NCBI GenBank assembly: GCA_022484695.1
Contig: JAKVKU010000013.1
Coordinates: forward strand, 29,410-93,409
Direction of reading: 5' to 3'
Length of the DNA: 64,000 nucleotides
Origin: Lactobacillus sp.
GTDB lineage: Bacteria; Bacillota; Bacilli; Lactobacillales; Lactobacillaceae
Within the stretch, counting starts at the first letter, position 1; each line of letters opens with the position of its first letter. This document shows positions 17,627 through 27,956 of this stretch, one piece after another. Position numbers and translations under genes: made by a program. The notes beneath the pieces were generated by a model, which was not told the origin of the DNA, did not search any database, and saw only the letters and a list, made by a program, of their open reading frames with translations.

Positions 17627-17989
17627 TTAAACTATTAAACTGATTAGGGCTAAGACCCCGGGCAGTGCCTGCATGGCATATATTTTCTTGGTCACCGTGG
17701 TCCCGCCGTAAACCCCTACGACAATGACAAAGCCCGCCAGTAGACGTAGCGTAATGACTTGCCCACTACCGCTGAGTAACCCGAGACTCAACAACAAAAC
17801 CACGCCCAAGGCGCCGTTATAAATACCTTGATTTTTCAACGCTACTTGGGCATTAGGTTGGGTCACAAAGGACAACGGCATGCCAAAACTCTTGGATTGC
17901 AAGGCAGGTGGCGCAAACATCTCTAAATACATAAATCCTAGGTGCAAAATACCTAATAGCCCAATTAAAATAATACTAATCAGATTCAT
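17627..17989 (-). CDS. DUF1304 membrane protein
   Basis: 120 residues, four predicted helices (about 3-22, 50-75, 80-95, 102-119). The first loop contains LEMFAPPALQSKSFGMP and the second begins VALKNQGIYNG, the recognisable core of DUF1304. Function is unknown; such genes are often beside SDR dehydrogenases, as here. It starts 15 bp after the glucose-dehydrogenase stop and is probably in the same transcript. Confidence 0.9.
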   Translation of the reverse strand: MNLISIILIGLLGILHLGFMYLEMFAPPALQSKSFGMPLSFVTQPNAQVALKNQGIYNGALGVVLLLSLGLLSGSGQVITLRLLAGFVIVVGVYGGTTVTKKIYAMQALPGVLALISLIV

Positions 17990-18004
17990 TGGTGGTCTTC
18001 CCCC

Positions 18005-19679
<1,675 letters not shown>

Positions 19680-19731
19680 GTTTTGTCGGTTCCCTTCAGC
19701 GAATTGAATTGATTGCTCGATTTTTAATATC

Positions 19732-19757
19732 AAAAAGGCGCAACCTCAGTTACGCCC
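19732..19757 (-). terminator. Intrinsic terminator downstream of the ADH remnant
   Basis: On the minus strand, GGCGTAAC/GTTGCGCC (one wobble) with a TGAG loop is followed by five T. Confidence 0.8.
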
Positions 19758-19876
19758 CAGCGGGCCAGTAGCCCAACCATCTATATTGTTTGTTATGCTA
19801 GCAGTTGTGGCCCTAAAAATCAAGCAAAAGGCCACAGGCAAAATTGTCTTTATCTGGTTGCGTCACTTGATCTTGA

Positions 19877-20257
19877 CTAGTTACTGATTACCACTAAGGA
19901 TTTAATGGCTAGACGTTGGTCCATGGCATCGTAGGCGTCTTGAATGTGATCTAGGTCAAAACGTTGGGTAAAGACCTTCCCAGGATTAATTTGGCCTGTT
20001 AAAACGGCTTTTAATAAAACGGTTTTGTCATAGGTTGTGACTGAGGCCACACCACCGCGCAGGCCGATATTTTGCCAAAACAATTGATTGGTATTCATTT
20101 CCGCTTTTTGGGGGACGCCCACGCGGCCCACAATGGCCCCGGGCCGCCCGACTTGAACAGCGGTGTCCACGGATTGGGCCGTGCCCACACATTCCAAAAC
20201 AGCATTCACCCCAACCCCATTGGTCAAAGCATTGACCTGGTAAACGGCTGCTTGCAT
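19877..20257 (-). pseudogene. C-terminal remnant of a zinc-type alcohol dehydrogenase
   Basis: 126 residues align only with the cofactor and C-terminal part of medium-chain (zinc-type) dehydrogenases: VNALTNGVGVNAVLECVGTAQSVDTAV, a GRVGVP turn, NIGLRGGVAS and the ending FDLDHIQDAYDAMDQR. The catalytic zinc-binding N-terminal half (about 200 residues) is missing. Curiously, a good ribosome binding site (GGAGG) sits 6 nt before its ATG, so it may still be translated. It lies directly downstream of the flavodoxin gene, suggesting a deletion junction. A functional enzyme is very unlikely. Segment quoted spans residues 8-34. Confidence 0.75.
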
Positions 20258-20316
20258 AAAATGCCTCCATATATCTTTTTGATATTGCTAACTGTCTTAA
20301 CTTACTGGGATGCTAT

Positions 20317-20733
20317 TTACGCTGGTACCAATGTGGCACCGGCGGCTGTTGCTAGCTTTTTTATTTCTGAAAGGGTATCGGCTAGCGGTGTTTCCGCACT
20401 GGTGGCGAAAGCTACGATTTGTTTGCCGGTTAAATCACACTGATCAAATAAACTGTCAATGAGCATCGGTGGTCGTTGCCACCAGATTGGATAACCAATA
20501 TAGACTTTGCTATACTGAGCCAAATTAGGTAATTTACCCTTAATGGCGGGATGAATATTGTTATCTTTTTCCTTTTCACCCACGGCAATCACCCCATCAT
20601 AATCATCAGGATAAGGGGTTGCCGGTTGTAGGCGGTAAATATCAGCGCCGGTTTGCTGCTGTAATTTTTCAGCGGCTCGTTTCGTGTTACCAGATACAGA
20701 GAAATAAATAATTAAAGCTTTTTCACTAGTCAT
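20317..20733 (-). CDS. Flavodoxin-family protein
   Basis: 138 residues. The phosphate-binding loop FSVSGNTKRAAE (about 11-22) and IGYPIWWQRPP (about 79-89) are typical of FMN-binding flavodoxin-like proteins, followed by VAFATSAETP. The C-terminus ends soon after GATLVPA, somewhat shorter than usual. In another frame VNSIPVS and a stop follow at once, hinting at a single-base loss. Function: electron transfer or quinone/NADPH-linked reduction. It is expressed from a MerR-type promoter (20822-20852) about 80 nt upstream. Ribosome site weak (GTGAG). Confidence 0.85.
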   Translation of the reverse strand: MTSEKALIIYFSVSGNTKRAAEKLQQQTGADIYRLQPATPYPDDYDGVIAVGEKEKDNNIHPAIKGKLPNLAQYSKVYIGYPIWWQRPPMLIDSLFDQCDLTGKQIVAFATSAETPLADTLSEIKKLATAAGATLVPA

Positions 20734-20821
20734 ATGCTCACACTTTCAATACACCATTGTTGTCAGATTAATTTCACCATATTCTGTTTTTTAAAGCCTG
20801 TATCCTTAACAGAATACCTTT

Positions 20822-20852
20822 ATTCTAAACCTTCGTCCGAACTCTAAGGCAA
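20822..20852 (-). promoter_or_regulatory. MerR-type promoter of the flavodoxin gene
   Basis: Minus strand: -35 TTGCCT, spacer 19 bp, -10 TAGAAT. The dyad CCTTAGAG...GACGAAGG fills the spacer. A 19-bp spacer prevents normal recognition and is the hallmark of MerR-family activation. It shares its design with promoters at 23446, 26632 and 27412. Confidence 0.75.
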
Positions 20853-20893
20853 GCCCTTTTTATAAATAAAATTGTAAATATGGAGGTCATATC

Positions 20894-21766
20894 ATGGAAA
20901 TACGTGTCTTACGTTATTTTTTAGCGGTGGCTGCTGAACAAAATATCAGTCGGGCGGCCCAACAATTGCATGTGTCCCAACCCACGATCTCACGGCAACT
21001 CCAAGATTTAGAGCAGGAGCTGGGTGTCACTTTATTTGATCGCCAACAGCTCCCCTTAAAACTCACCGCAGCGGGGCAATACTTGGTGAACCAAGCGACG
21101 CAAATCGTGGCTTTAGCGGACAAGACCACCGCTAATATTCACCATAATCCCGATATAACTGGCTCAATTGCCATTGGCTGTGGCGAGTCTAAACACATGC
21201 TGCTGATTGCCCAGACGATTAAACAGTTACAAACAACTTATCCCCAAATCAAAATAAATATCACCAGCACCAACGCTGATGATATCCATGCGAAAATTCA
21301 AACCAATATTTTTGACTTTGGGTTAGTCATGGAACCTGTGGATAAAAGTAACTATGCCTTCATGACCTTACCCACCACCAGTCAATGGGGTGTTCTGGCC
21401 TTAAAGGATTCTAAGCTGGGCCAACAAGCTTTTATCACCCCAAAGGATCTGTTGGATATTCCTTTGATCATGTCCCAACAAAGTGGCGTTATCGATATCT
21501 TGCAAACTTGGGCCGGCCAAGCCTTTGAACCCACAGCCATTGTGGCCACTTATAACTTGCTATACAATGCCTCTTTATTGGTGACTGCCAAAGTTGGTTA
21601 CGCCCTTTGCGTAGATGGCATCATCAATACACAGCAGACTAATTTAAAATTTATCCCCTTAAAACCAGACCTGCGCAGCAAAGTCAGTCTAATTTGGTTG
21701 CAACAACAGCACCGGTCCGAAGCGGCCAATGCCTTTTTAAAACAAGTTAAATCTGATTTCGCCTAA
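20894..21766 (+). CDS. LysR-family transcriptional regulator
   Basis: 290 residues. N-terminal helix-turn-helix (1-60): RVLRYFLAVAAEQNISRAAQ, then LHVSQPTISRQLQDLE and LFDRQ. The effector domain (about 90-290) has the two-lobed LysR substrate fold. ATG 20894 follows GGAGG. It is divergent from the flavodoxin gene and converges on the hydrolase gene with a 4-bp overlap of stops. An inverted ATTCTGTT/AACAGAAT (20781-20815) in the shared intergenic region is a candidate site. Ligand unknown. Confidence 0.92.
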   Translation: MEIRVLRYFLAVAAEQNISRAAQQLHVSQPTISRQLQDLEQELGVTLFDRQQLPLKLTAAGQYLVNQATQIVALADKTTANIHHNPDITGSIAIGCGESKHMLLIAQTIKQLQTTYPQIKINITSTNADDIHAKIQTNIFDFGLVMEPVDKSNYAFMTLPTTSQWGVLALKDSKLGQQAFITPKDLLDIPLIMSQQSGVIDILQTWAGQAFEPTAIVATYNLLYNASLLVTAKVGYALCVDGIINTQQTNLKFIPLKPDLRSKVSLIWLQQQHRSEAANAFLKQVKSDFA

Positions 21767-22614
21767 GACTGGGCCCACAAAAAGCGAATCAAAACCTTAT
21801 CCACTGCTTTATTTTCATGTAAACGGCTATGTTGGGCCTGGGGTCCAACAAATCTCTTTTCAGTATAAGACTGGGCCCGATTGGCAATGAGATACCGTAA
21901 TGATTGTGATGAAGCATTGCTCACATCCCCATCGGAATGGGTACCGTCATTTTTATCCCCATAGATGTTCAAAACCCGGACTTGTTTGGGATATGTCTTT
22001 CTCAGTTTAAGTAACGCCCGATAATCTTTGTCCATATGGATAGGTTGACCACTGGCCGTCAACTTCATTTGATTGGGTGTATCATTTACCCCTAAAATAC
22101 CGTTAAAGTGACCGGCAATGTCCACTTGTTTGTTTAAGGTGGGTAGTGTTGGATCATTGGTGTTGGCTAATAAATAATACATAATGGCCATATTGCCCAT
22201 GGAGTGCCCCACTAGATTCATTTTTTGAAAGTGGTATCGTTTTTGCAAAGCCACGATAACATTTTTAGCCCAGCGCCCGTCTTCATAATAATTACCATTC
22301 CGATTATTCTGGTAGTTCACCTCAATGATCGGATTTTTAGCATTGGCAGCCAGGTGCCCCAAAAAGCGGACCTGTCCTTTAGGACTCACATCTGCCCGAA
22401 CCACCGTATCCGTGACCCCCGCCGATTTTGCAGCTGTGGTCATCTGGGTCTCGGAATGATAACTACCACCCCAGCCGTGGAAAAATAACGTGGGGATATT
22501 TTGCTGAACATAGGTTGCAGCCTGCGCTTTTTGAATGTACAGTTTACCCCCGAAGATGGGGATGATACTAACCAGCAGGGCCAGCAGCAACATGGTCCTC
22601 TTTTTAATTGGCAA
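21763..22614 (-). CDS. Exported alpha/beta hydrolase, DUF915 family
   Basis: 283 residues. Signal peptide (about 1-32): basic KKR, hydrophobic core and an AQA cleavage site. The hydrolase domain shows an oxyanion region LFFHGWGGS, nucleophile elbow GHSMGN, an acid candidate within DGDVSNAS and catalytic-His candidates in AQHSRLHEN. The DUF915 family of lactobacilli contains predicted lipases/esterases acting outside the cell. Start is TTG 22614 with AAAGGAG 8 nt upstream. It is the last gene of a three-gene operon under a MerR-type promoter. Substrate unknown. Confidence 0.88.
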   Translation of the reverse strand: MPIKKRTMLLLALLVSIIPIFGGKLYIQKAQAATYVQQNIPTLFFHGWGGSYHSETQMTTAAKSAGVTDTVVRADVSPKGQVRFLGHLAANAKNPIIEVNYQNNRNGNYYEDGRWAKNVIVALQKRYHFQKMNLVGHSMGNMAIMYYLLANTNDPTLPTLNKQVDIAGHFNGILGVNDTPNQMKLTASGQPIHMDKDYRALLKLRKTYPKQVRVLNIYGDKNDGTHSDGDVSNASSQSLRYLIANRAQSYTEKRFVGPQAQHSRLHENKAVDKVLIRFLWAQS

Positions 22615-22634
22615 TTGCGTAACTCCTTTCTCAC

Positions 22635-23180
22635 CTAATTCAAAGTTGCCTTAATGACCCTGGCCGGTACGCCCGCCACAATCGTGTTGGGTGCAACATC
22701 GTGAGTGACCACAGCCCCGGCGGCGATAATCGCATTTTTGCCGATGGTGACCCCGGGTAAAACCGTGGTATTGGCCCCTAGCCAAGCATTTGCTTGGATA
22801 TGCACCGACTTTAAATATAAACTTTTACGATTCAAGGCATCCTGGGCATGATTCACACTGACGATGGTGACATTGGGACCAATTAACACATCATCATCAA
22901 TGGTAATGCCCCCTAAATCCACAAACATGGCATTGCTATTGATAAATACCCTTTTGCCTAGGGTAATATGGCGGCCGTAATCACTGCGAAAGGGCAAATG
23001 GATGGTTACGCTGGGGTCAATCATTTGACCAATAATCTGCCCAACCTGTGCTAAAATCCTGGTGGGTGTCTGACGCTGGGTATTCAAAGCTTGTAAAAGC
23101 TGCTGGTTTTTATCAACAATAGTATCTAAAGCTTTAAATTGGGGACTGTTAGCATTCATATAAGTTGCTTTGGTTGTCAT
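22635..23180 (-). CDS. Hexapeptide-repeat sugar O-acetyltransferase (maltose/galactoside acetyltransferase-like)
   Basis: 181 residues from ATG 23180. The left-handed beta-helix repeats (about 60-175) read ITIDDDVLIGPNVTIVSVNH, with the probable catalytic His in VNHAQ, then LGANTTVLPGVTIG and AGVPARVIK at the end. This is the Maa/LacA/NodL class transferring acetyl from acetyl-CoA to sugars. An N-terminal helical segment (1-50) resembles the Mac domain. It is encoded between a small membrane-protein gene (11 bp upstream) and the exported hydrolase gene. Confidence 0.9.
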   Translation of the reverse strand: MTTKATYMNANSPQFKALDTIVDKNQQLLQALNTQRQTPTRILAQVGQIIGQMIDPSVTIHLPFRSDYGRHITLGKRVFINSNAMFVDLGGITIDDDVLIGPNVTIVSVNHAQDALNRKSLYLKSVHIQANAWLGANTTVLPGVTIGKNAIIAAGAVVTHDVAPNTIVAGVPARVIKATLN

Positions 23181-23191
23181 AAGCTCTTCCC

Positions 23192-23389
23192 TCACTTGTT
23201 TATCAAATTGCTGCCGTGTAAAATCGTTACTTTGTCTAAGATGGGCCTATCCGCCGGTGTCACGCGGCAGGCCTTATCTTGTACTGACACGGTAACGTTA
23301 TTTTGTAGCTGATTTTTTTGATACAAACCAATTTCACCGATTGTTAGTAAAACTGTCAGCCCGACTATCGCCCAGAAGGTTTTCTTCAT
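23192..23389 (-). CDS. Small secreted or membrane-anchored protein
   Basis: About 65 residues from ATG 23389 (AAGGCG upstream; ATG 23404 also possible). N-terminal hydrophobic segment FWAIVGLTVLLTIGEIGLY looks like an uncleaved signal anchor, followed by about 40 polar residues with one Cys and a VTPADRPI turn. I recognise no family; it could be a truncated larger protein. It is first in a three-gene operon under a MerR-type promoter (23446-23476). Confidence 0.6.
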   Translation of the reverse strand: MKKTFWAIVGLTVLLTIGEIGLYQKNQLQNNVTVSVQDKACRVTPADRPILDKVTILHGSNLINK

Positions 23390-23445
23390 TATTTTCGCCT
23401 TCATTTCTACATAGATTGAAGTTATTAAACTAATACGTCCTTATT

Positions 23446-23476
23446 AGCTTAAACCTTGAAGTGGGCTTTAAGGCAA
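23446..23476 (-). promoter_or_regulatory. MerR-type promoter of the small-protein/acetyltransferase/hydrolase operon
   Basis: Minus strand: -35 TTGCCT, 19-bp spacer, -10 TAAGCT. The dyad is CCTTAAAG...CTTCAAGG. It is the most diverged member of the four similar promoters, but the -35, the spacing and the AAGGTTTA edge are conserved. Confidence 0.65.
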
Positions 23477-23545
23477 GCCCCATTTATACGGCATTAGGAA
23501 GTAAAAACATCTTTCCAACTAACGCAATGTTTTAATTGCCTAAAC

Positions 23546-24292
23546 TTACCAAGGTTGATCCGTGGGGCCAATGGTCAATTCACTGACGTTGGTGTCCGCT
23601 GGTTGATCAATGGCAAATGCCACCACATTAGCGACACGCTCAGGGGCGATTTGATAGGTCTCATAAACCTGTTGCATCCCGGTTAAGGTTGCTTTGTCAT
23701 CTATAGTTTGCAGTAACTCTGATTGAATTGCCGCCGGATAAATGGTCGCCGTGCGAATATGGGTGCCTTCTTGGGCCGATTCCATTCGTAAGACTTCCAT
23801 TAAATCACGCACAGCCCACTTCGTTGCGCCGTAAACAGCGCCACCTGGATAAGCCTTTAGCCCTGCCACTGAGCTGGTAGTTATCACATGTCCAAATTTT
23901 TGCGCTTTAAATTCTGGCAATACGGCGGCAAGGCCATTTAAGACGCCCTTTAAATTCACATCAACCATGGCCTGCCATTTATCAACTTCAAGGGCTGATA
24001 ATGGTGAGTTAGGCATCAGACCCGCGTTTAAAAATACCACGTCGACCTTGCCATATTTGTCTTTAGCTAACTGGACCAGGGCTTGATTATCAGCCGGTTT
24101 CGTCACATCCATAATTTGATAAACGGCTTGGCCGCCCGTAGCTGTGATATCAGCAACAAGCTGAGTCAGTTTAGCTGCCCGCCGCGCCCCTAGAACCAAC
24201 TTAGCGCCTTTTTGGGCCAATAGCTTGGCAGTTGCTGCCCCAATACCACTAGAAGCACCGGTAATAATTACAACTTTATTTTGAATCGTCAT
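23546..24292 (-). CDS. SDR oxidoreductase
   Basis: 248 residues from ATG 24292 (AAGGAGG upstream; 24 extra in-frame residues lack a site). Classical SDR: TGASSGIGAAT, LNAGLMPNSP, TTSSVAGL with catalytic Ser, YGATKWAVRDL with YxxxK. Closest in type to the clavaldehyde-dehydrogenase/YdfG-like SDRs often found in stress clusters. Substrate unknown. It has its own upstream region with a GTTGAACC inverted repeat and an ATAACTAGTTAT palindrome rather than the MerR-type promoter. Confidence 0.88.
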   Translation of the reverse strand: MTIQNKVVIITGASSGIGAATAKLLAQKGAKLVLGARRAAKLTQLVADITATGGQAVYQIMDVTKPADNQALVQLAKDKYGKVDVVFLNAGLMPNSPLSALEVDKWQAMVDVNLKGVLNGLAAVLPEFKAQKFGHVITTSSVAGLKAYPGGAVYGATKWAVRDLMEVLRMESAQEGTHIRTATIYPAAIQSELLQTIDDKATLTGMQQVYETYQIAPERVANVVAFAIDQPADTNVSELTIGPTDQPW

Positions 24293-24332
24293 CAAAAATT
24301 CCTCCTTAAATTGTGTCACATCAATTTGATGC

Positions 24333-24358
24333 GTTGAACCAGGTTTTAGCGGTTCAAC
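24333..24358. promoter_or_regulatory. Inverted repeat in the SDR leader
   Basis: Perfect 8-bp arms GTTGAACC and GGTTCAAC separated by 10 bp, 41-66 bp upstream of the SDR start; a second small dyad CATCAA-T-TTGATG is at 24319-24331. Either an operator or an RNA hairpin. Confidence 0.4.
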
Positions 24359-24412
24359 TAGCATAGTTTTATTATGTGGACCTGGGATGATAATGTAAAA
24401 TACCTATATTTA

Positions 24413-24425
24413 ATAACTAGTTATG
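24413..24425. promoter_or_regulatory. Palindrome ATAACTAGTTAT upstream of SDR gene
   Basis: A perfect 12-bp palindrome (24413-24424). Its right part ACTAGTTATG is identical to 18845-18854 in front of the glucose-dehydrogenase gene, so the two SDR genes may share a regulator. Confidence 0.4.
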
Positions 24426-24447
24426 TTTAAAACGAATATCTGAGTAA

Positions 24448-24496
24448 TAAAAAAATACCTCACAACCATTAGACTGCTTGTCTAATGACTGTAGGG
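24448..24496 (-). terminator. Intrinsic terminator of the AKR-merR-SDR operon
   Basis: On the minus strand the stem contains the perfect CATTAGAC/GTCTAATG core, extended by pairs including CCTACAG/TTGTGAGG, and is followed by a T-rich run (TATTTTTTT). Confidence 0.85.
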
Positions 24497-24576
24497 CATT
24501 TCTCGCTTAACCCTTCACTACCAGGATAGCCAACTGGTTTCGTCATAAATCCATCTAGGCTAGCTTGGTAACACGA

Positions 24577-25314
24577 CTACATCTGCTGCGTCGGTCTAAT
24601 AATAATTTCATTTAATGATGCATCCGCCGGCAAATCAATGGCCGCTTTAATCGAAGTTGCCACCCGATCTGGCGAAATCGCATTTTGTTTATAATAACCC
24701 TCTAATGCTTGTTTGGTGCTTTGATCCGTCACATGATCCACCAGTTCAGTTGCCACCGCACCTGGAGAAACCACGGTGACGCGAACATTACTTTTAGCGG
24801 CCGCTTCTTCTTGACGCAAGGCCTCACTGATCATTAAAACACCAGCTTTAGTGGCACTGTAAACCCCGCCACCGGGATGCACTGCATGGGCGGCCACGGA
24901 AGCCACATTGATAAATTGACCGGATTTTTGGGCCCGCATACTTGGCAGGGCCGCATCAATCCCATAAAGCACCCCCCGCAAGTTGACATCGATCATGCGA
25001 TTCCAGTCGGCGACTTTACCCTTGATAAATTCAGAATGGGGCATTAAACCGGCATTATTCAGCCATACATCGATGCGACCAAACTTATCTAAAGCAAGTT
25101 TAGCCAATGCTTGGACGCTCTCTAAACTGGTCACGTCAGTCAAGGCATAAACCGCCTTACCACCAGCTGCTTCAATATCACTGACAATTTGTTGCAATTT
25201 AGCCTCACGCCGGGCACCCAAAACCAGTAAGTCCCCGTCTTGGGCTAAAAGTTTGGCAGTTGTTTCGCCAATACCGCTAGATGCCCCTGTGATAACAACA
25301 ACTTTATTCATTGA
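24577..25314 (-). CDS. SDR oxidoreductase, translationally coupled to merR
   Basis: 245 residues from ATG 25314 with GAGGAGG upstream. SDR landmarks: TGASSGIGETT, NNAGLMPHSE, NVASVAAHA (serine/neighbour region) and YSATKAGV. About 50 percent visible similarity to the SDR at 23546-24292, suggesting duplication within the island. Its start overlaps the merR stop by 11 bp, so it belongs to the AKR-merR-SDR operon and would respond to the same inducer. Substrate unknown. Confidence 0.9.
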   Translation of the reverse strand, partial: SMNKVVVITGASSGIGETTAKLLAQDGDLLVLGARREAKLQQIVSDIEAAGGKAVYALTDVTSLESVQALAKLALDKFGRIDVWLNNAGLMPHSEFIKGKVADWNRMIDVNLRGVLYGIDAALPSMRAQKSGQFINVASVAAHAVHPGGGVYSATKAGVLMISEALRQEEAAAKSNVRVTVVSPGAVATELVDHVTDQSTKQALEGYYKQNAISPDRVATSIKAAIDLPADASLNEIIIRPTQQM

Positions 25315-25705
25315 CTTTTTCCTCCTCATAAGCTAATTTTTCTTTTTCATAATTCAAAGTGTGGTCTTCAAAATGATCAATTTTATAATTCAAATATTTA
25401 ACTGTCTTTTGAATGGCAGCCACTTTGTTTAATAATTCCTCACGTTGATCGATCAACAGCGATTTACGGGCATCGGTGGTTTGATCCCCTTCCCGGTACA
25501 ATTTCACAAATTCAATCAGCGCTTCAATGGTCATCCCCGCATTACGCAGGACTTTGATGTAAAATACCCAGTTCATATCATGCTCACTATAAGTGCGATA
25601 GCCGCTTTGATTCCGTTCGATGGGTGGCAGTAAGCCTAAGCGTTCCCAGTAACGCAGGGTATCTTTAGTTAAATCAAATTTTTTAGCAACAGCATCAATA
25701 TTCAT
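25304..25705 (-). CDS. MerR-family transcriptional regulator
   Basis: 133 residues. Winged helix (1-70): IDAVAKKFDLTKDTLRYWER, LGLLPPIERNQSGYRTYSEHD and WVFYIKVLRNAGMTIEALIEF. A long dimerisation coiled coil (about 75-120) and a short acidic tail follow. There is no effector domain and no cysteine at all; the position where NmlR/AdhR-type electrophile sensors can carry a Cys in the IK-x-LR motif is Val. It lies between an AKR and an SDR gene in one operon whose promoter has the MerR-type 19-bp spacer, so autoactivation is likely. It is the natural candidate for all four such promoters in the island. Confidence 0.92.
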   Translation of the reverse strand: MNIDAVAKKFDLTKDTLRYWERLGLLPPIERNQSGYRTYSEHDMNWVFYIKVLRNAGMTIEALIEFVKLYREGDQTTDARKSLLIDQREELLNKVAAIQKTVKYLNYKIDHFEDHTLNYEKEKLAYEEEKVNE

Positions 25706-25727
25706 AATAATTGGCCCCCTTGTTGAA

Positions 25728-26618
<891 letters not shown>

Positions 26619-26631
26619 TTAATTTAAATCC

Positions 26632-26662
26632 ATTGTAAACCTTGGCCTTAACTCCAAGGCAA
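26632..26662 (-). promoter_or_regulatory. MerR-type promoter of the AKR-merR-SDR operon
   Basis: Minus strand: -35 TTGCCT, spacer exactly 19 bp, -10 TACAAT. It is the most symmetric of the set, with dyad CCTTGG...CCAAGG between the hexamers. Because merR itself is in this operon, positive feedback is expected. Confidence 0.8.
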
Positions 26663-26690
26663 TACTATTACGCTTTTTATTTCTAATCAG

Positions 26691-27341
26691 TTAGTAAACG
26701 GGCCGGTCTTGCCCCTGGGTATCAGGATCAGCAATCCCAATACTATCGTTGGCAGCAAAATTGGGCTCGGCCACGATCCGCAAAACAACATCTGCAATAC
26801 TTTGCCGGGAGCCAGATACCCCAATATAGGTTTCATGGCGGTGGGTAATGGCATACTTAACGCCAGGGCGGTCATTCAACCAAGGTAGGCGTAAAGTGGT
26901 GTAGGTGATGCCAGAATCAGCTAACAGCTTATCGGCAGCAATTGCAGCTGGTAAGCCACTGTCAACCATTTGGTGATTCCAACGGCCAAATTCACCTGGC
27001 ACTTCATCGTATAGCCCCAGTAAACTGGTGGCAATGATCCGTTTGGTGCCGGCTGCTTTAGCGGCAGCAATGACATGCTTAGTGGCGGTATTGTTGGGAT
27101 CATGGTCAACGACCGCGGTGAACACCATATCCTGACCAGCCATGGCTTGTTTTACTTCAGCAGCATTATCCAGGTCAACGGCCACTAATTTCACCCGGGG
27201 ATTGGTGGCAAGTTCTTGCAAACGATTCGGGTTGCGCAAGCCCAGCGTTAAGTTTACATCCGCAAATTGAGCTTCATTTAAAATCCGAGATTCAACGATT
27301 CGGGCAATCTGCCCATTGGCGGCTAATATTAATAAGTTCAT
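26691..27341 (-). CDS. NAD(P)-binding NmrA/SDR-atypical family protein
   Basis: 216 residues from ATG 27341 (GGAGG upstream; an open frame continues to 27476 but crosses the promoter). The N-terminus MNLLILAANGQIARI is a Rossmann beta-alpha-beta start with a degenerate glycine motif. TAVVDHD and ATSLLGLYDEVPGEFG follow, typical of NmrA-like/YwnB-type proteins that act as NAD(P)-dependent reductases or redox sensors. It has its own MerR-type promoter (27412-27442). Confidence 0.85.
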   Translation of the reverse strand: MNLLILAANGQIARIVESRILNEAQFADVNLTLGLRNPNRLQELATNPRVKLVAVDLDNAAEVKQAMAGQDMVFTAVVDHDPNNTATKHVIAAAKAAGTKRIIATSLLGLYDEVPGEFGRWNHQMVDSGLPAAIAADKLLADSGITYTTLRLPWLNDRPGVKYAITHRHETYIGVSGSRQSIADVVLRIVAEPNFAANDSIGIADPDTQGQDRPVY

Positions 27342-27411
27342 CGTAATTCCTCCATTTAATGGTTCAATTTGAATGCTGCAATCATTCATTTCGGTCTTAC
27401 AGCATAGATTG

Positions 27412-27442
27412 ACTATAAACCTTCGTCCGAACTCCAAGGCAA
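27412..27442 (-). promoter_or_regulatory. MerR-type promoter of the NmrA-like gene
   Basis: Minus strand: -35 TTGCCT, spacer 19 bp, -10 TATAGT. The spacer differs at only one position from the flavodoxin promoter (20822-20852) in the dyad region. Confidence 0.78.
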
Positions 27443-27493
27443 GCTCTTTTTTGAAATTAATTATGGATTTGGCCAACTTTTTATATGGCTAGA

Positions 27494-27528
27494 CAAAAAA
27501 ACACCTCTCCCACAGGAGAAGTGCTTTG
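27494..27528 (-). terminator. Intrinsic terminator of rplM-rpsI
   Basis: On the minus strand a 13-bp stem (core CACTTCTCC/GGAGAGGTG) with a TGTG loop is followed by seven T, 20 bp after the rpsI stop. Confidence 0.9.
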
Positions 27529-27547
27529 AATGATAATATATAAAATA

Positions 27548-27940
27548 TTAACGTTTTGAGAATTGTGAAGCTTTACGGGCTTTCTTCAAACCAGGTTTCT
27601 TACGTTCCTTCATACGAGGGTCACGGGTTAACATGCCTGCACGTTTTAAAGGTCCACGGAAATCAGGATCGACGTCTAATAAAGCACGGGAGATACCATG
27701 TCTGATAGCACCGGCTTGACCAGAGAAGCCACCACCGTTAACATTTACCAAAATGTCATAGCTACCTGCTGTTTCGGTAATGTCTAAGGGTTGTTTCATA
27801 TCATTGATTAAATTTTCAAATGGGATGTAATCCACAACGTCGCGGTTGTTGATGGTGATTTTACCAGAACCGGGTACGAGGCGAACGCGGGCTACTGAGT
27901 CTTTACGACGACCAGTGCCAGAATAAGATACTTGAGCCAC
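27548..27940 (-). CDS. rpsI: 30S ribosomal protein S9
   Basis: 130 residues, full length. [14 protein letters not shown] at the start and the basic tail [17 protein letters not shown], which reaches the P-site tRNA, are diagnostic. 16 bp after rplM, in the conserved rplM-rpsI pair. A strong terminator follows and closes the long ecf-truA-rplM-rpsI segment. Confidence 0.98.
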   Translation of the reverse strand: MAQVSYSGTGRRKDSVARVRLVPGSGKITINNRDVVDYIPFENLINDMKQPLDITETAGSYDILVNVNGGGFSGQAGAIRHGISRALLDVDPDFRGPLKRAGMLTRDPRMKERKKPGLKKARKASQFSKR

Positions 27941-27956
27941 TATAATTCCTCCTTAA

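Noticed and set aside
20072..20443. Plus-strand frame spanning the dehydrogenase remnant and flavodoxin end
   Set aside because: Antisense to recognisable protein motifs and without a ribosome site.
27342..27476. N-terminal extension of the NmrA-like frame
   Set aside because: It would cross the gene's own promoter (27412-27442); GGAGG marks ATG 27341.
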